Both the position numbers and the translations under genes were made by a program. From the NCBI GenBank assembly GCA_903900025.1, contig CAIULN010000018.1:1-42863 (forward strand): a stretch of DNA of 42,863 nt. Reading direction: 5' to 3'. Source of the stretch: an uncultured Methanomicrobiales archaeon (GTDB lineage: Archaea; Halobacteriota; Methanomicrobia; Methanomicrobiales; Methanospirillaceae). The notes beneath the pieces were generated by a model, which was given only the letters and a program-made list of their open reading frames with translations, did not search any database and was not told where the DNA came from. Positions 25,700 to 33,087 of the stretch are shown here, piece after piece. The stretch's first letter is position 1, and each line of letters starts with the position of its first letter.

Positions 25700-25722
25700 G
25701 CGTGCAGTGTTTATACCTTAAC
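25700..25722. promoter_or_regulatory. Overlapping divergent promoters of hypB and srp19
   Basis: GTGTTTATACCTTAACAC contains a TATA-like core readable on both strands. It lies about 25-30 bases before the srp19 ATG, which fits a leaderless mRNA, and at a similar distance from hypB on the other side. Confidence 0.5.
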
Positions 25723-25739
25723 ACACAAACCCTCCTGCA

Positions 25740-26012
25740 ATGGCTGATGCATCCATTCTGTACCCCTGCTACTTCAACGCCGCGCTGAAACGCAGGCAGG
25801 GACGGCGGGTTCCCCGCCAGGGCGGGGCAAAGGCACCCTCGCTTGCCGAACTCGAGCGGGCACTGAAGCGTTCCGGGATCGGGTTCCATGCCGAAGACCA
25901 CCACCACCCGGCCCACTGGGAGCGTCACGAAGGGCGGGTTGTCGTTGAGTGGAAGAAAGGCAAGGAGGCACTCATCAGAAAAGTGGCGCAGCAGCTGGGA
26001 GGCAGGCGATGA
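25740..26012 (+). CDS. srp19: Signal recognition particle protein SRP19
   Basis: RNA-binding subunit that organises archaeal 7S RNA so that SRP54 can bind, 90 residues. ILYPCYFNAALKRRQGRRVP is the family start; KAPSLAELERALKRSG follows, then HPAHWERHEGRVVVEW. The Arg-rich first segment contacts the RNA. The stop overlaps the next gene's ATG (ATGA), so the two are co-translated. Confidence 0.95.
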   Translation: MADASILYPCYFNAALKRRQGRRVPRQGGAKAPSLAELERALKRSGIGFHAEDHHHPAHWERHEGRVVVEWKKGKEALIRKVAQQLGGRR

Positions 26013-26662
26013 GCGGTATGTACGACCTGCACACGCATACAATCCACTCGGACGGCGAGATGCTGCCGATCGAGCTGGTACGGCGGATGGCGGTGCTCGG
26101 GTACACAACCGTCGCAGTCACCGATCATGCGGACACCTCCAATGCAATAACGATCGTTGCATCCCTCATGCCGGTCAGGGAATCGGCCTGGATGTTCGGC
26201 GTGAAACTCCTCTGCGGGATCGAAATCACGCATGTCCCGCCACAGCAGATCGCGGACCTTGCGCGGCAGGCAAAAGCAGCGGGGGCAGATATCGTGATCG
26301 TGCATGGCGAAACGCCGGTGGAACCGGTGGCGCCGGGCACGAACCATGCCGCTTGTACCTGCAGGGATGTGGACGTGCTCGCTCACCCCGGCATCCTCAG
26401 CATTGAGGACGCCCTGCACGCAGCTGAATACAATATCGCCCTTGAGATCACCGCACGGGCCGGGCACAACCGGACCAACGGGTACGTGGTGCTGGTTGCC
26501 CGCGAGGCAAGCTGCCAGATGGTGGTGAATTCGGATGCCCATTCCCCGCACGATCTGCTGGACGAGCGCGCGAGATTTCTGGTTGCAAAGGGTGCCGGGC
26601 TCACGGACGCGGAGTGCCGCGACGTATTATCTTTAAATATCGACCGGTTCCTCTCTTCCTGA
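26009..26662 (+). CDS. PHP-domain phosphoesterase (histidinol-phosphatase-like)
   Basis: Metal-dependent hydrolase of the PHP superfamily, 217 residues. It shows the motifs DLHTHTIHSDG, VAVTDHAD, GIEITHV, IVHGET, VDVLAHPG and VNSDAHSPHDL, which carry the metal-binding His and Asp residues in order. Related archaeal genes are annotated as histidinol phosphatase or RNase P-associated PHP proteins, and the true substrate is open. Translationally coupled to srp19. Confidence 0.9.
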   Translation: MSGMYDLHTHTIHSDGEMLPIELVRRMAVLGYTTVAVTDHADTSNAITIVASLMPVRESAWMFGVKLLCGIEITHVPPQQIADLARQAKAAGADIVIVHGETPVEPVAPGTNHAACTCRDVDVLAHPGILSIEDALHAAEYNIALEITARAGHNRTNGYVVLVAREASCQMVVNSDAHSPHDLLDERARFLVAKGAGLTDAECRDVLSLNIDRFLSS

Positions 26663-26689
26663 AATTATTATTTATACTTTCACGAAATC

Positions 26690-26719
26690 TTTAAATACTG
26701 AACACGCATTGATATATAG
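26690..26719 (+). promoter_or_regulatory. TATA-like sites before gar1-tfb
   Basis: TTTAAATAC (26690-26698) and GATATATAG (26711-26719) are both good archaeal TATA matches upstream of the gar1 GTG at 26766. Which of them is used cannot be told. Confidence 0.45.
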
Positions 26720-26765
26720 ATTGCTAATTTAATTGGCACATCTCTATCCCCCGGAAGGTTGTTGT

Positions 26766-27035
26766 GTGAAAGTTGTTGGACGAGCGATGAGCACCCTCGG
26801 CAGCCGGATGCTCATAATCCAGTGCGAAGCCTCCCAACTCCCCGGATTGTACAGCGATGTCACAGACCGTAAAATGCAGACGGTCGGTAAGATCGTCGAT
26901 ATCTTCGGGAGCATAAAAAATCCCTACGCCACTGTCATCTGCCGCGGGCGGTGCGATATCCAGCCTGATGATAAACTGTATGCAAAGGGAGCACCCGAGC
27001 CGAAGGGGTACCGTCCTGTGCACGGGAAGAAATAA
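26766..27035 (+). CDS. gar1: H/ACA RNP protein Gar1
   Basis: Small beta-barrel protein of the H/ACA guide-RNA machine that makes pseudouridine in rRNA, 89 residues. VKVVGRAMSTLGSRMLIIQC is followed by MQTVGKIVDIFGSIKNPYA, the family core, and DKLYAKG. The GTG start at 26766 is chosen for the GGAAGG site six bases upstream; an earlier TTG at 26733 lacks one. Eight bases separate it from tfb, a pairing conserved in many archaea. Confidence 0.9.
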   Translation: MKVVGRAMSTLGSRMLIIQCEASQLPGLYSDVTDRKMQTVGKIVDIFGSIKNPYATVICRGRCDIQPDDKLYAKGAPEPKGYRPVHGKK

Positions 27036-27043
27036 CGTGGTGA

Positions 27044-28054
27044 ATGTGGATGCAGGAAATTGAAAAACTCAAAATTCTCCAGACTGAGAGGGAAGCCCTC
27101 AAGTCCCGCACGAAGGTCAAGGAGCATGAGAAGAAGGCAGAGAACCATACCGAGACTGTCTGTCCGGAATGCGGTGGCAGGCAGCTCGTCCATGACTATG
27201 AGCGTGCGGAACTGGTCTGCCAGGGCTGCGGGCTTGTGATCGATGATGACTTCATCGACCGCGGTCCTGAGTGGCGGGCGTTTGACCACGACCAGCGGAT
27301 GAAGCGCTCGCGGGTCGGCGCTCCGATGACCTTCACGATCCATGACAAGGGCCTCTCAACGATGATCGACTGGCGCAACCGTGACAGTTACGGCCGGGCG
27401 ATCTCAAGTAAGAACCGGGCCCAGCTCTACCGGCTGCGCAAGTGGCAGCGCCGGATCCGTGTCAGCAATGCAACCGAGCGCAACCTCGCGTTCGCACTCT
27501 CGGAACTTGACCGCATGGCGTCGGCGCTCGGCCTGCCAAGAAATGTCCGCGAGACCGCCGCCGTGGTATACCGCGACGCGGTGGACAAGAACCTGATCCG
27601 GGGGAGGAGCATTGAAGGCGTCGCTGCTGCAGCACTCTATGCCGCATGCAGGCAGTGCAATGTCCCGCGGACGCTTGACGAGATCGCGGAAGTATCGCGT
27701 GTCTCACGAAAGGAGATCGGCAGGACATACCGGTTCATCTCCCGTGAACTGGGCCTCAAGCTCCTCCCGACCTCCCCGATTGACTACGTGCCCAGGTTCT
27801 GCTCCGGGCTTACCTTAAAAGGCGAGGTCCAGTCCCGCGCGGTCGAGATTCTCCGGCAGGCAGGCGAGCGGGAACTAACCAGCGGGCGGGGACCAACCGG
27901 TGTCGCGGCTGCGGCGATCTACATCTCCTCTATCCTCGGGGGCGAGCGCCGCACCCAGCGGGAAGTCGCCGAGGTCGCCGGCGTGACCGAGGTCACCATC
28001 AGGAACCGGTACAAGGAACTCGCAGAGAAGCTGGATATTGAGATTATCCTTTAA
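27044..28054 (+). CDS. tfb: Transcription initiation factor TFB
   Basis: Archaeal TFIIB homologue, 336 residues, which bridges TBP-DNA and RNA polymerase. A zinc ribbon (CPECGG...CQGCG) at about 44-65 is followed by the B-reader/linker ([20 protein letters not shown]) and two cyclin repeats from about 135 to the end ([38 protein letters not shown]). A helix-turn-helix near the end ([22 protein letters not shown]) reads the BRE element. No intein. It is in an operon with gar1. Confidence 0.97.
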   Translation: MWMQEIEKLKILQTEREALKSRTKVKEHEKKAENHTETVCPECGGRQLVHDYERAELVCQGCGLVIDDDFIDRGPEWRAFDHDQRMKRSRVGAPMTFTIHDKGLSTMIDWRNRDSYGRAISSKNRAQLYRLRKWQRRIRVSNATERNLAFALSELDRMASALGLPRNVRETAAVVYRDAVDKNLIRGRSIEGVAAAALYAACRQCNVPRTLDEIAEVSRVSRKEIGRTYRFISRELGLKLLPTSPIDYVPRFCSGLTLKGEVQSRAVEILRQAGERELTSGRGPTGVAAAAIYISSILGGERRTQREVAEVAGVTEVTIRNRYKELAEKLDIEIIL

Positions 28055-28139
28055 AACCATCTTTTTAATACGATTCGGTTCGTAGATCAGAGGAAGAAAA
28101 TTTCCGGATCATCTGGCCGGATTAAAAGGAGTATCTGTC

Positions 28140-29291
28140 ATGAGAAGGGATTCCATTGCACGAGGCATATCTCTGTTCATTATTGGGGCACTGCTTATTA
28201 TCGGGCCGGCAGCCGCGGGCTCGATTGCTGTGTATGGAAACACCTCGGGATTTGACCCCGATCTGCACACGGACCGGTTCACGGTTGCATATACAGTTCC
28301 CGCACTCGCCGGGGAAACATTTGACAGGACGGTCACAAATTTCACGGATGCCTCGGTTGAAGTAATATTTATTGGCAGTGATGATGCATTCAGCGCGTCC
28401 ACCGCGTCAGCAATCGAGCAGGCTGTGTGGGATGGCAAAATTCTGGTGATCGGATATCCGGCCACTGAAAAGTTCGGTGACAGCCTGCCCTTTGCAGGAC
28501 GAGGTACTGCCAGGGGAAGCGACAATATCTCCGTCGCAAACCCGGACGACAGCATATCCCAGGCAGTATTTTCTGGGCTCAGAGAGCGGTACAACGCCTC
28601 AGAACCGGTCGAGCAACGGCTGACCGGCAGTATCAAACCCGGTGCGGTATCGCTCCTGAAGTATGATTCCGGGGAACCCGCTCTCCTGTACCGGAACTAT
28701 GGCAATGGGTACGTAGCCGAATGGACCCTTTCCACGCCCTCGTCATACCTTGGAAACGATGATGCAGATACGGTAAATTTCCGTCTCCTATCCGGGCTCC
28801 TTGACCTGCGGCAGAAAGTACCTGTTCCGTCTGTGACCACCACGGTACCGGCACAGACAACCACGGAGGCCCCCACAGCACCAACGCAGGCACCCCGCCC
28901 GACAGGGAATATCACGATTCATTCGAGCCCGCTGGGCGCTGACGTTTTCCTTAACGGGATATATAAGGGAAAGACCCCGCTGGAATTGTCTGGTGTCAGC
29001 ACGGGGTACCATTCCGTGAAAATGACGATGGACGGTCATTATGACTATGATGGCAGCGCGCATGTCGTGAGCGGGGAGAATATTACGGCATTCGGATCCC
29101 TCCCGCTGCAGGCCAGACCCGCGGAAACAGAGAGAACCACCGCTCCGGCAACACCCGTCCCGACTACCACGCAGGTCTCAGACCCGCTTGCCAACCCCAC
29201 CATCATTGCCGCGGTGATTGGTACCATCACCGCAGGCATCGGTGCGTTTGCCACGATCTATTCCCAGAGAACGAAGGGAAAGAAGGAATAG
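28140..29291 (+). CDS. PEGA-domain membrane-anchored surface protein
   Basis: Exported protein of 383 residues. A signal peptide (GISLFIIGALLIIGPAAAG) is followed by an alpha/beta domain to about 225 (IAVYGNTSGFDP, VEVIFIGSDDAF, KILVIGYPATEKF), whose layout resembles a glutamine-amidotransferase or ThuA-like fold. A Thr/Pro linker, a PEGA domain (GNITIHSSPLGADVFLNGIY and GKTPLELSGVSTGYHSVKM, about 262-330), a second Thr/Pro linker and a final helix (IIAAVIGTITAGIGAFATIY) with a Lys-rich end follow. The protein probably stands on the outer face of the membrane. Role unknown. Confidence 0.85.
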   Translation: MRRDSIARGISLFIIGALLIIGPAAAGSIAVYGNTSGFDPDLHTDRFTVAYTVPALAGETFDRTVTNFTDASVEVIFIGSDDAFSASTASAIEQAVWDGKILVIGYPATEKFGDSLPFAGRGTARGSDNISVANPDDSISQAVFSGLRERYNASEPVEQRLTGSIKPGAVSLLKYDSGEPALLYRNYGNGYVAEWTLSTPSSYLGNDDADTVNFRLLSGLLDLRQKVPVPSVTTTVPAQTTTEAPTAPTQAPRPTGNITIHSSPLGADVFLNGIYKGKTPLELSGVSTGYHSVKMTMDGHYDYDGSAHVVSGENITAFGSLPLQARPAETERTTAPATPVPTTTQVSDPLANPTIIAAVIGTITAGIGAFATIYSQRTKGKKE

Positions 29292-29347
29292 CCGGTACCG
29301 CTCCTTTCCCGCATGGCCCCCGTATCTTGCCGGGGACCACCGAAGGA

Positions 29348-29392
29348 CAGCAACAACTATATTGCTCCGGCTGAAAAATTATATGCCACATC
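29348..29392 (+). promoter_or_regulatory. Upstream element of tRNA-Ala(CGC)
   Basis: CAGCAACAACTATAT (29348-29362), a TATA-like site about 38 bases before the tRNA, and TATGCCACATC (29382-29392) recur before the second tRNA-Ala gene. This shows a shared promoter design or a duplication. Confidence 0.6.
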
Positions 29393-29399
29393 GGCAACC

Positions 29400-29471
29400 G
29401 GGCTCGTAGATCAGGGGTAGATCGTTACGTTCGCAACGTAAAGGCCGCGGGTTCAAATCCCGCCGGGTCCA
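29400..29471 (+). tRNA. tRNA-Ala (CGC anticodon)
   Basis: Acceptor GGGCTCG/CGGGTCC with the G3-U70 pair that marks alanine tRNAs. The anticodon stem TTACG/CGTAA closes the loop TTCGCAA, giving CGC. The T-arm is GCGGG TTCAAAT CCCGC and the discriminator A. CCA is not encoded. A T-run near 29500 may end the transcript. Confidence 0.94.
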
Positions 29472-29578
29472 TCCGGGTTTCATCAATGTGTGAGTTCCCC
29501 GTTTTTTTCCCGACACCGTCTCCAATTGTGGTACGGATCAGGCAGCCAAATAAAAAGAGAGAAGAGTTTACTCGGGCT

Positions 29579-29764
29579 TTACTTTTTCTGCATCATCGCT
29601 GCCACTTCGCCCTCCAGCGTCGATTTCAGCTTGTCGACCGCTTCGTTGAGATCGTTTGTGGTCGTGATGGTAAACGAGTTGTCGCTCTTTGGGTCATGGT
29701 AGTTGACGACGTACTCGATCTGACCGTCCTTTGCCTTCTTTGGTTCGATGATCAGCTTTGCCAT
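29579..29764 (-). CDS. Small conserved hypothetical protein, 61 aa
   Basis: Function unknown. The sequence MAKLIIEPKKAKDGQIEYVV, then HDPKSDNSFTITTTNDLNEA and an end in AAMMQKK suggests a beta hairpin followed by an amphipathic helix. There is no signal or membrane helix. It sits between the two tRNA-Ala genes on the opposite strand, and codon use is typical of the genome. Confidence 0.7.
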   Translation of the reverse strand: MAKLIIEPKKAKDGQIEYVVNYHDPKSDNSFTITTTNDLNEAVDKLKSTLEGEVAAMMQKK

Positions 29765-29822
29765 AATGATACGGGAAAAGGTTAGCTCTTGTCCCTCATG
29801 TTTCTTGCGAAAGGACGCCGAT

Positions 29823-29867
29823 CAGCAACAACTATATGGAATCCGCGGAAAAATAGTATGCCACATC
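29823..29867 (+). promoter_or_regulatory. Upstream element of tRNA-Ala(TGC)
   Basis: CAGCAACAACTATAT (29823-29837) and TATGCCACATC (29857-29867) repeat the element before the first tRNA-Ala gene. Confidence 0.6.
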
Positions 29868-29872
29868 TGTTG

Positions 29873-29944
29873 GGGCTCGTAGATCAGGGGTAGATCGTCA
29901 CGTTTGCAACGTGAAGGCCACGGGTTCGAATCCCGTCGAGTCCA
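29873..29944 (+). tRNA. tRNA-Ala (TGC anticodon)
   Basis: Acceptor GGGCTCG/CGAGTCC with G3-U70. The anticodon stem TCACG/CGTGA closes the loop TTTGCAA, giving TGC. The T-loop is TTCGAAT and the discriminator A. CCA is not encoded. It differs from the first tRNA-Ala by only a few compensated bases, which suggests a duplication. Confidence 0.95.
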
Positions 29945-30014
29945 TCCCATTTTGTTAAGTTTCATCCGTAACCGCAAGGTCATGCCGGGTTAAAAAGGGC
30001 AGAGTCCGAGTGGT

Positions 30015-30108
30015 TCATCAGAGCCACGAGGATGAGAAGAACTCGTCAGAGTTCTTCGAGCCCTCGCGAATTGACGGGTTAAAAATCCTGCCAGATCCAT
30101 CGTTTTTT
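30015..30108 (+). ncRNA. Possible small structured RNA
   Basis: In a gene-free stretch of 483 bases (29945-30427), a strong two-part hairpin stands out. The outer arms are CGAGG (30027-30031) and CCTCG (30062-30066). The inner arms are GAAGAACTC (30036-30044) and GAGTTCTTC (30049-30057) around a GTCA loop, with a 4x4 internal loop (ATGA/GAGC) between. A TTAAAAAG TATA-like site lies about 20 bases upstream, and a run of six T at 30103-30108 could end transcription. No convincing protein is encoded here. The rest of the gap shows nothing clear. Confidence 0.3.
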
Positions 30109-30427
30109 ATAGACGATTCGTATGCACACCCGCAGTCATTTCCATACCAACGATCCGGACGTGATAATTCATTCATCTGGCATATGCATGCGTGAAAGGG
30201 GATGATCGAACATTCCTGAATACAGAACACGAGCCTGTCATGGGAAATACTTCCCGACCTGCAGGGGAAAAATGACCACAGCACAGAGTGGAAGCGGCCA
30301 AAAGTCCCAATAAAGGTATATCCGAAAATTGTCCGCTGTGGGTGATCAAAAGGAATAATATCCAAAGACCACCAGAAAACAATGAATAAAGGTTTTTGGG
30401 TTGAATTGAAGCGGTGTCGATGCGAAC

Positions 30428-31645
30428 ATGTCGGGTTCTGATAATTATTTTCGGTCCGGTCACAGCCACCATGATGTTTTCATCAGCTATGCCCAGCAGG
30501 ATAAACCCATAGCTGATGCCGTCTGTTCAAGGCTCGAAGCCCGTCACATCCGCTGCTGGATTGCCCCCCGTGATGTCTCGCCTGCAAAAGAATTTCCTGC
30601 AGCAATCATTGAGGGGATCGATGGGAGCGGGGTAATGGTCCTGATTTTTTCGTCCCATGCGAATAATTCCCCGCACGTCATCAGGGAACTGACAAATGCC
30701 GTAAACAAAGGCCGCATCATCGTCCCGTTCCGGATTGAAGACGTGGTACCTTCCAAATCCATGGAATATCTGATCAGTGTCCCTCACTGGCTTGATGCAA
30801 TCACACCGCCACTCGAGGAGCATATCGATAAACTTGCCGATTCCATTGAGCACATTCTTTCGCCCGGACCTGAAACTGCCGTCTGTTCATCGTGCAAAAC
30901 ACCCCTTTCAGGCAACCCCAGATTCTGTGAAAAATGCGGGACTCCGGTTCTGCCGGCTCCTCCTGACATGAACGTTCCGCTTTCTACGCAACCGGTGTTT
31001 TGCCCGCCGCCACTGCCCGTTTCAGGACCTCCCCCGCCACCACCTCCTGTTCACCCTGTTCAGACTCCAGAACCGGCACCAGCGGTGGTGACGGCACCCC
31101 GCCTCTCCACCCCGGGCAACCGGAAGCTGCTGATCGGCGCAGGAGCGGTCGTCCTTGTACTCGTTGCGCTGTACCTTGCCCTTCCCATAATCACCGGATC
31201 AACGCCAGAACCACTTAGATTCCTGAACGGGGGGAGTGGTGCTGCGCACGTTCCTGCTGTGGCGAATACTACGATGGTAAATTACCGGAGCGAAGACGCC
31301 CCGGTAAACACGGTATTGCTCACTGCCGGCCCGACCCAGGCCCTGCCCGAGGGAACCCAGCTCTTTATCCAGGCTGATAAGAACTCCATCAATGCAGAAG
31401 TGAATGTCCAGTTCACCGGGGGACCCGGGCAGGGACTTGTAAAAGACAACCAGGTGATCCTGATGCGATCTGACGGCACGGTCACTCAGGGAACACTTGA
31501 TTTCAACCAGAGGCTGTCAGAGGTCAGTCTGCAGGGCTCCCGCGGAACGGACCGCCTTCAGGTCATCGTTACCCTTCGTTCCGGTGTAACCTACACGATC
31601 ATGGACAAACTGATGCCGTACCGTGTACGGGGGATTGAAGGATAA
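30428..31645 (+). CDS. Membrane-anchored TIR-domain protein
   Basis: A 405-residue protein in five parts. A TIR domain (about 14-145) has HDVFISYAQQDKPIAD, RCWIAPRDVSP and SSHANNSPHVIREL, with Glu87 at the place of the NADase glutamate. A zinc ribbon has CSSC (153-156) and CEKC (167-170). A Pro-rich linker follows, then one membrane helix (about 234-256). The C-terminal beta domain (312-400) has RSDGTVTQG and GSRGTDRLQVIV and is shared with the lipoprotein at 13979-14464. Topology would put TIR inside the cell and the last domain outside. No defence partner is seen nearby. Whether it cleaves NAD or only signals is unknown. Confidence 0.85.
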   Translation: MSGSDNYFRSGHSHHDVFISYAQQDKPIADAVCSRLEARHIRCWIAPRDVSPAKEFPAAIIEGIDGSGVMVLIFSSHANNSPHVIRELTNAVNKGRIIVPFRIEDVVPSKSMEYLISVPHWLDAITPPLEEHIDKLADSIEHILSPGPETAVCSSCKTPLSGNPRFCEKCGTPVLPAPPDMNVPLSTQPVFCPPPLPVSGPPPPPPPVHPVQTPEPAPAVVTAPRLSTPGNRKLLIGAGAVVLVLVALYLALPIITGSTPEPLRFLNGGSGAAHVPAVANTTMVNYRSEDAPVNTVLLTAGPTQALPEGTQLFIQADKNSINAEVNVQFTGGPGQGLVKDNQVILMRSDGTVTQGTLDFNQRLSEVSLQGSRGTDRLQVIVTLRSGVTYTIMDKLMPYRVRGIEG

Positions 31646-31715
31646 GAGGCTGCTGCGATCCAATGAAAACAGGATTTTTTATGGATCCGGGCCACGTCAG
31701 CGCGGGTGAATACCT

Positions 31716-32144
31716 TCAATCGATCCATTCCAGCAAGTCAGCCGCCCTGTCATTTCGCGGGGCTTTGCGCTGAACCTGCCTTTTCTGGACGTTCGTTCCT
31801 TTCCCCCCTTCAAACTGCCCGTAATCCATGTAATCTTCGGTCATGGAATCGCCCCCATCTGCTGCGATCTCCCGCATAAGAAGGGTGACAGGGTCTTCCT
31901 GTGGCGGTGCCGGGGGGTCCTGCCGGCGGATCAGGTCGTAGACCTTCACCGGCTCTGCTGCAGGAGCCGGCTCCTGAAGAGAGGGCGGGGGTGGTGCAAC
32001 AGCAAGAGGAGGGGGTGTGGCGCCAGGAGTTGACGGGGGGGCAGGTGATGTTTGCGAGCGCTGGAGCAAAAAGTCTGCAAAATCCTCCACTTCCCGCCGC
32101 TGTTCGGGTGATAGCTGGTCCAGTTTGCTTTCAAGAGACTCCAT
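31716..32144 (-). CDS. Proline-rich protein with DUF2281-like N-terminus
   Basis: Unknown function, 142 residues. The first 30 residues (LESKLDQLSPEQRREVEDFA, then DFLLQR) resemble the DUF2281/VapB-like helical motif found in antitoxins and small regulators. A Pro/Ala-rich disordered stretch (about 33-65) follows, then YDLIRRQDPP, TLLMREIAADGG and an acidic-basic C-terminus. No toxin gene is adjacent, so an antitoxin role is not supported. Confidence 0.7.
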   Translation of the reverse strand: MESLESKLDQLSPEQRREVEDFADFLLQRSQTSPAPPSTPGATPPPLAVAPPPPSLQEPAPAAEPVKVYDLIRRQDPPAPPQEDPVTLLMREIAADGGDSMTEDYMDYGQFEGGKGTNVQKRQVQRKAPRNDRAADLLEWID

Positions 32145-32223
32145 CTGCCTGCCCGCTCATTTTGTGTTGATCAATATCTCGTTTCCAGGGTATTAAGGAG
32201 AAGCGGTCGCATAAAAAAAACCA

Positions 32224-33087
32224 TCAGCCCCATGTGTGCTGGTACCCCCGCTTTTCCAGCACATCGCCATCGATGAGCACGCGGCGATCCGCAATAACCT
32301 TCCCGATGACCGTGTACGAAACCCCTTCGATCGGATGCTTCTCTTCAGGACAGGTGAAGATCAGCTCGTAGTCACCACCCCCGTGGAGAGCGAGTTCCCG
32401 TGCCTGTGCTTGTGGTATTCCTGCGGGCAGGGGTACTTTTGTCGATTCAATAGAAAATCCGCAGCCGTTTGCATCGCACAGGTCATAGAGCGAGAGTGCG
32501 ATCCCGTCGCTCACGTCCATCATGCAGGATACCCCGGCTCTCCCGAGGACCTGCCCTTCCAGGACCCGGGGCTGCGGTTCGAACAGCGCGAGCTTGTGCC
32601 GGGGATAGCCCTCGAGGAATGCCTGTGCCTGCCCGCAGGTTCCCGTCACGCAGACGAGATCGCCGGGGTGGGCCCCGCTCCGTTTCACAAGATACTTCTT
32701 TTCGACCATGCCCAGCCCGGTGCTCACGATCGTAAGTTCCGCGTGCCGGTCGATGTCGCCCCCGATGATATCCGCCCCGTACTTCGTGCAGCAGTCCTTT
32801 GCTCCCTGCATGACCCCGGCAAGCTGCTCCCAGCGGTCGAGCCCGACGGCAATCAGCATGAACCGGGGTGCCGCCCCCATGCTGGCGATGTCTGAGAGCG
32901 AGACAGCGGCGCTCATCCACCCGATCTGCCAGTCGGTCATCCCGCCCACAAAGTCCGTTGTGGCGTGGAGCATGTCCGTGGTCGCCACCATCACCTGATC
33001 GTCAAACGGGATGATCGCACAGTCGTCAAGGCAGCGGTCCCTCCCGACAATGTCCATCACCGTTTTTAACAGGGTCCGGTCATCCAC
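32224..33087 (-). CDS. thiL: Thiamine-monophosphate kinase
   Basis: Phosphorylates thiamine monophosphate to thiamine diphosphate; PurM/ThiL superfamily, 287 residues. DDCAIIPF and TTDMLHATTDF carry the metal and phosphate ligands. AAVSLSDIASMGAAP, GGDIDRH, VTGTCGQAQAFLEG, MMDVSDGIALSLYDL and HGGGDYELIF follow the family order. The GTG at 33087 overlaps the end of the DUF460 gene by eight bases and has GGAGGTG upstream. It is the last gene of the rio2-DUF460-thiL operon. Confidence 0.95.
   Translation of the reverse strand: MDDRTLLKTVMDIVGRDRCLDDCAIIPFDDQVMVATTDMLHATTDFVGGMTDWQIGWMSAAVSLSDIASMGAAPRFMLIAVGLDRWEQLAGVMQGAKDCCTKYGADIIGGDIDRHAELTIVSTGLGMVEKKYLVKRSGAHPGDLVCVTGTCGQAQAFLEGYPRHKLALFEPQPRVLEGQVLGRAGVSCMMDVSDGIALSLYDLCDANGCGFSIESTKVPLPAGIPQAQARELALHGGGDYELIFTCPEEKHPIEGVSYTVIGKVIADRRVLIDGDVLEKRGYQHTWG

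Noticed and set aside
30018-30365. Minus-strand open frame of 115 codons in the gap before the TIR gene
   Set aside because: Unusual composition, no ribosome site and no recognisable pattern. The underlying hairpin and T-run explain part of it better.
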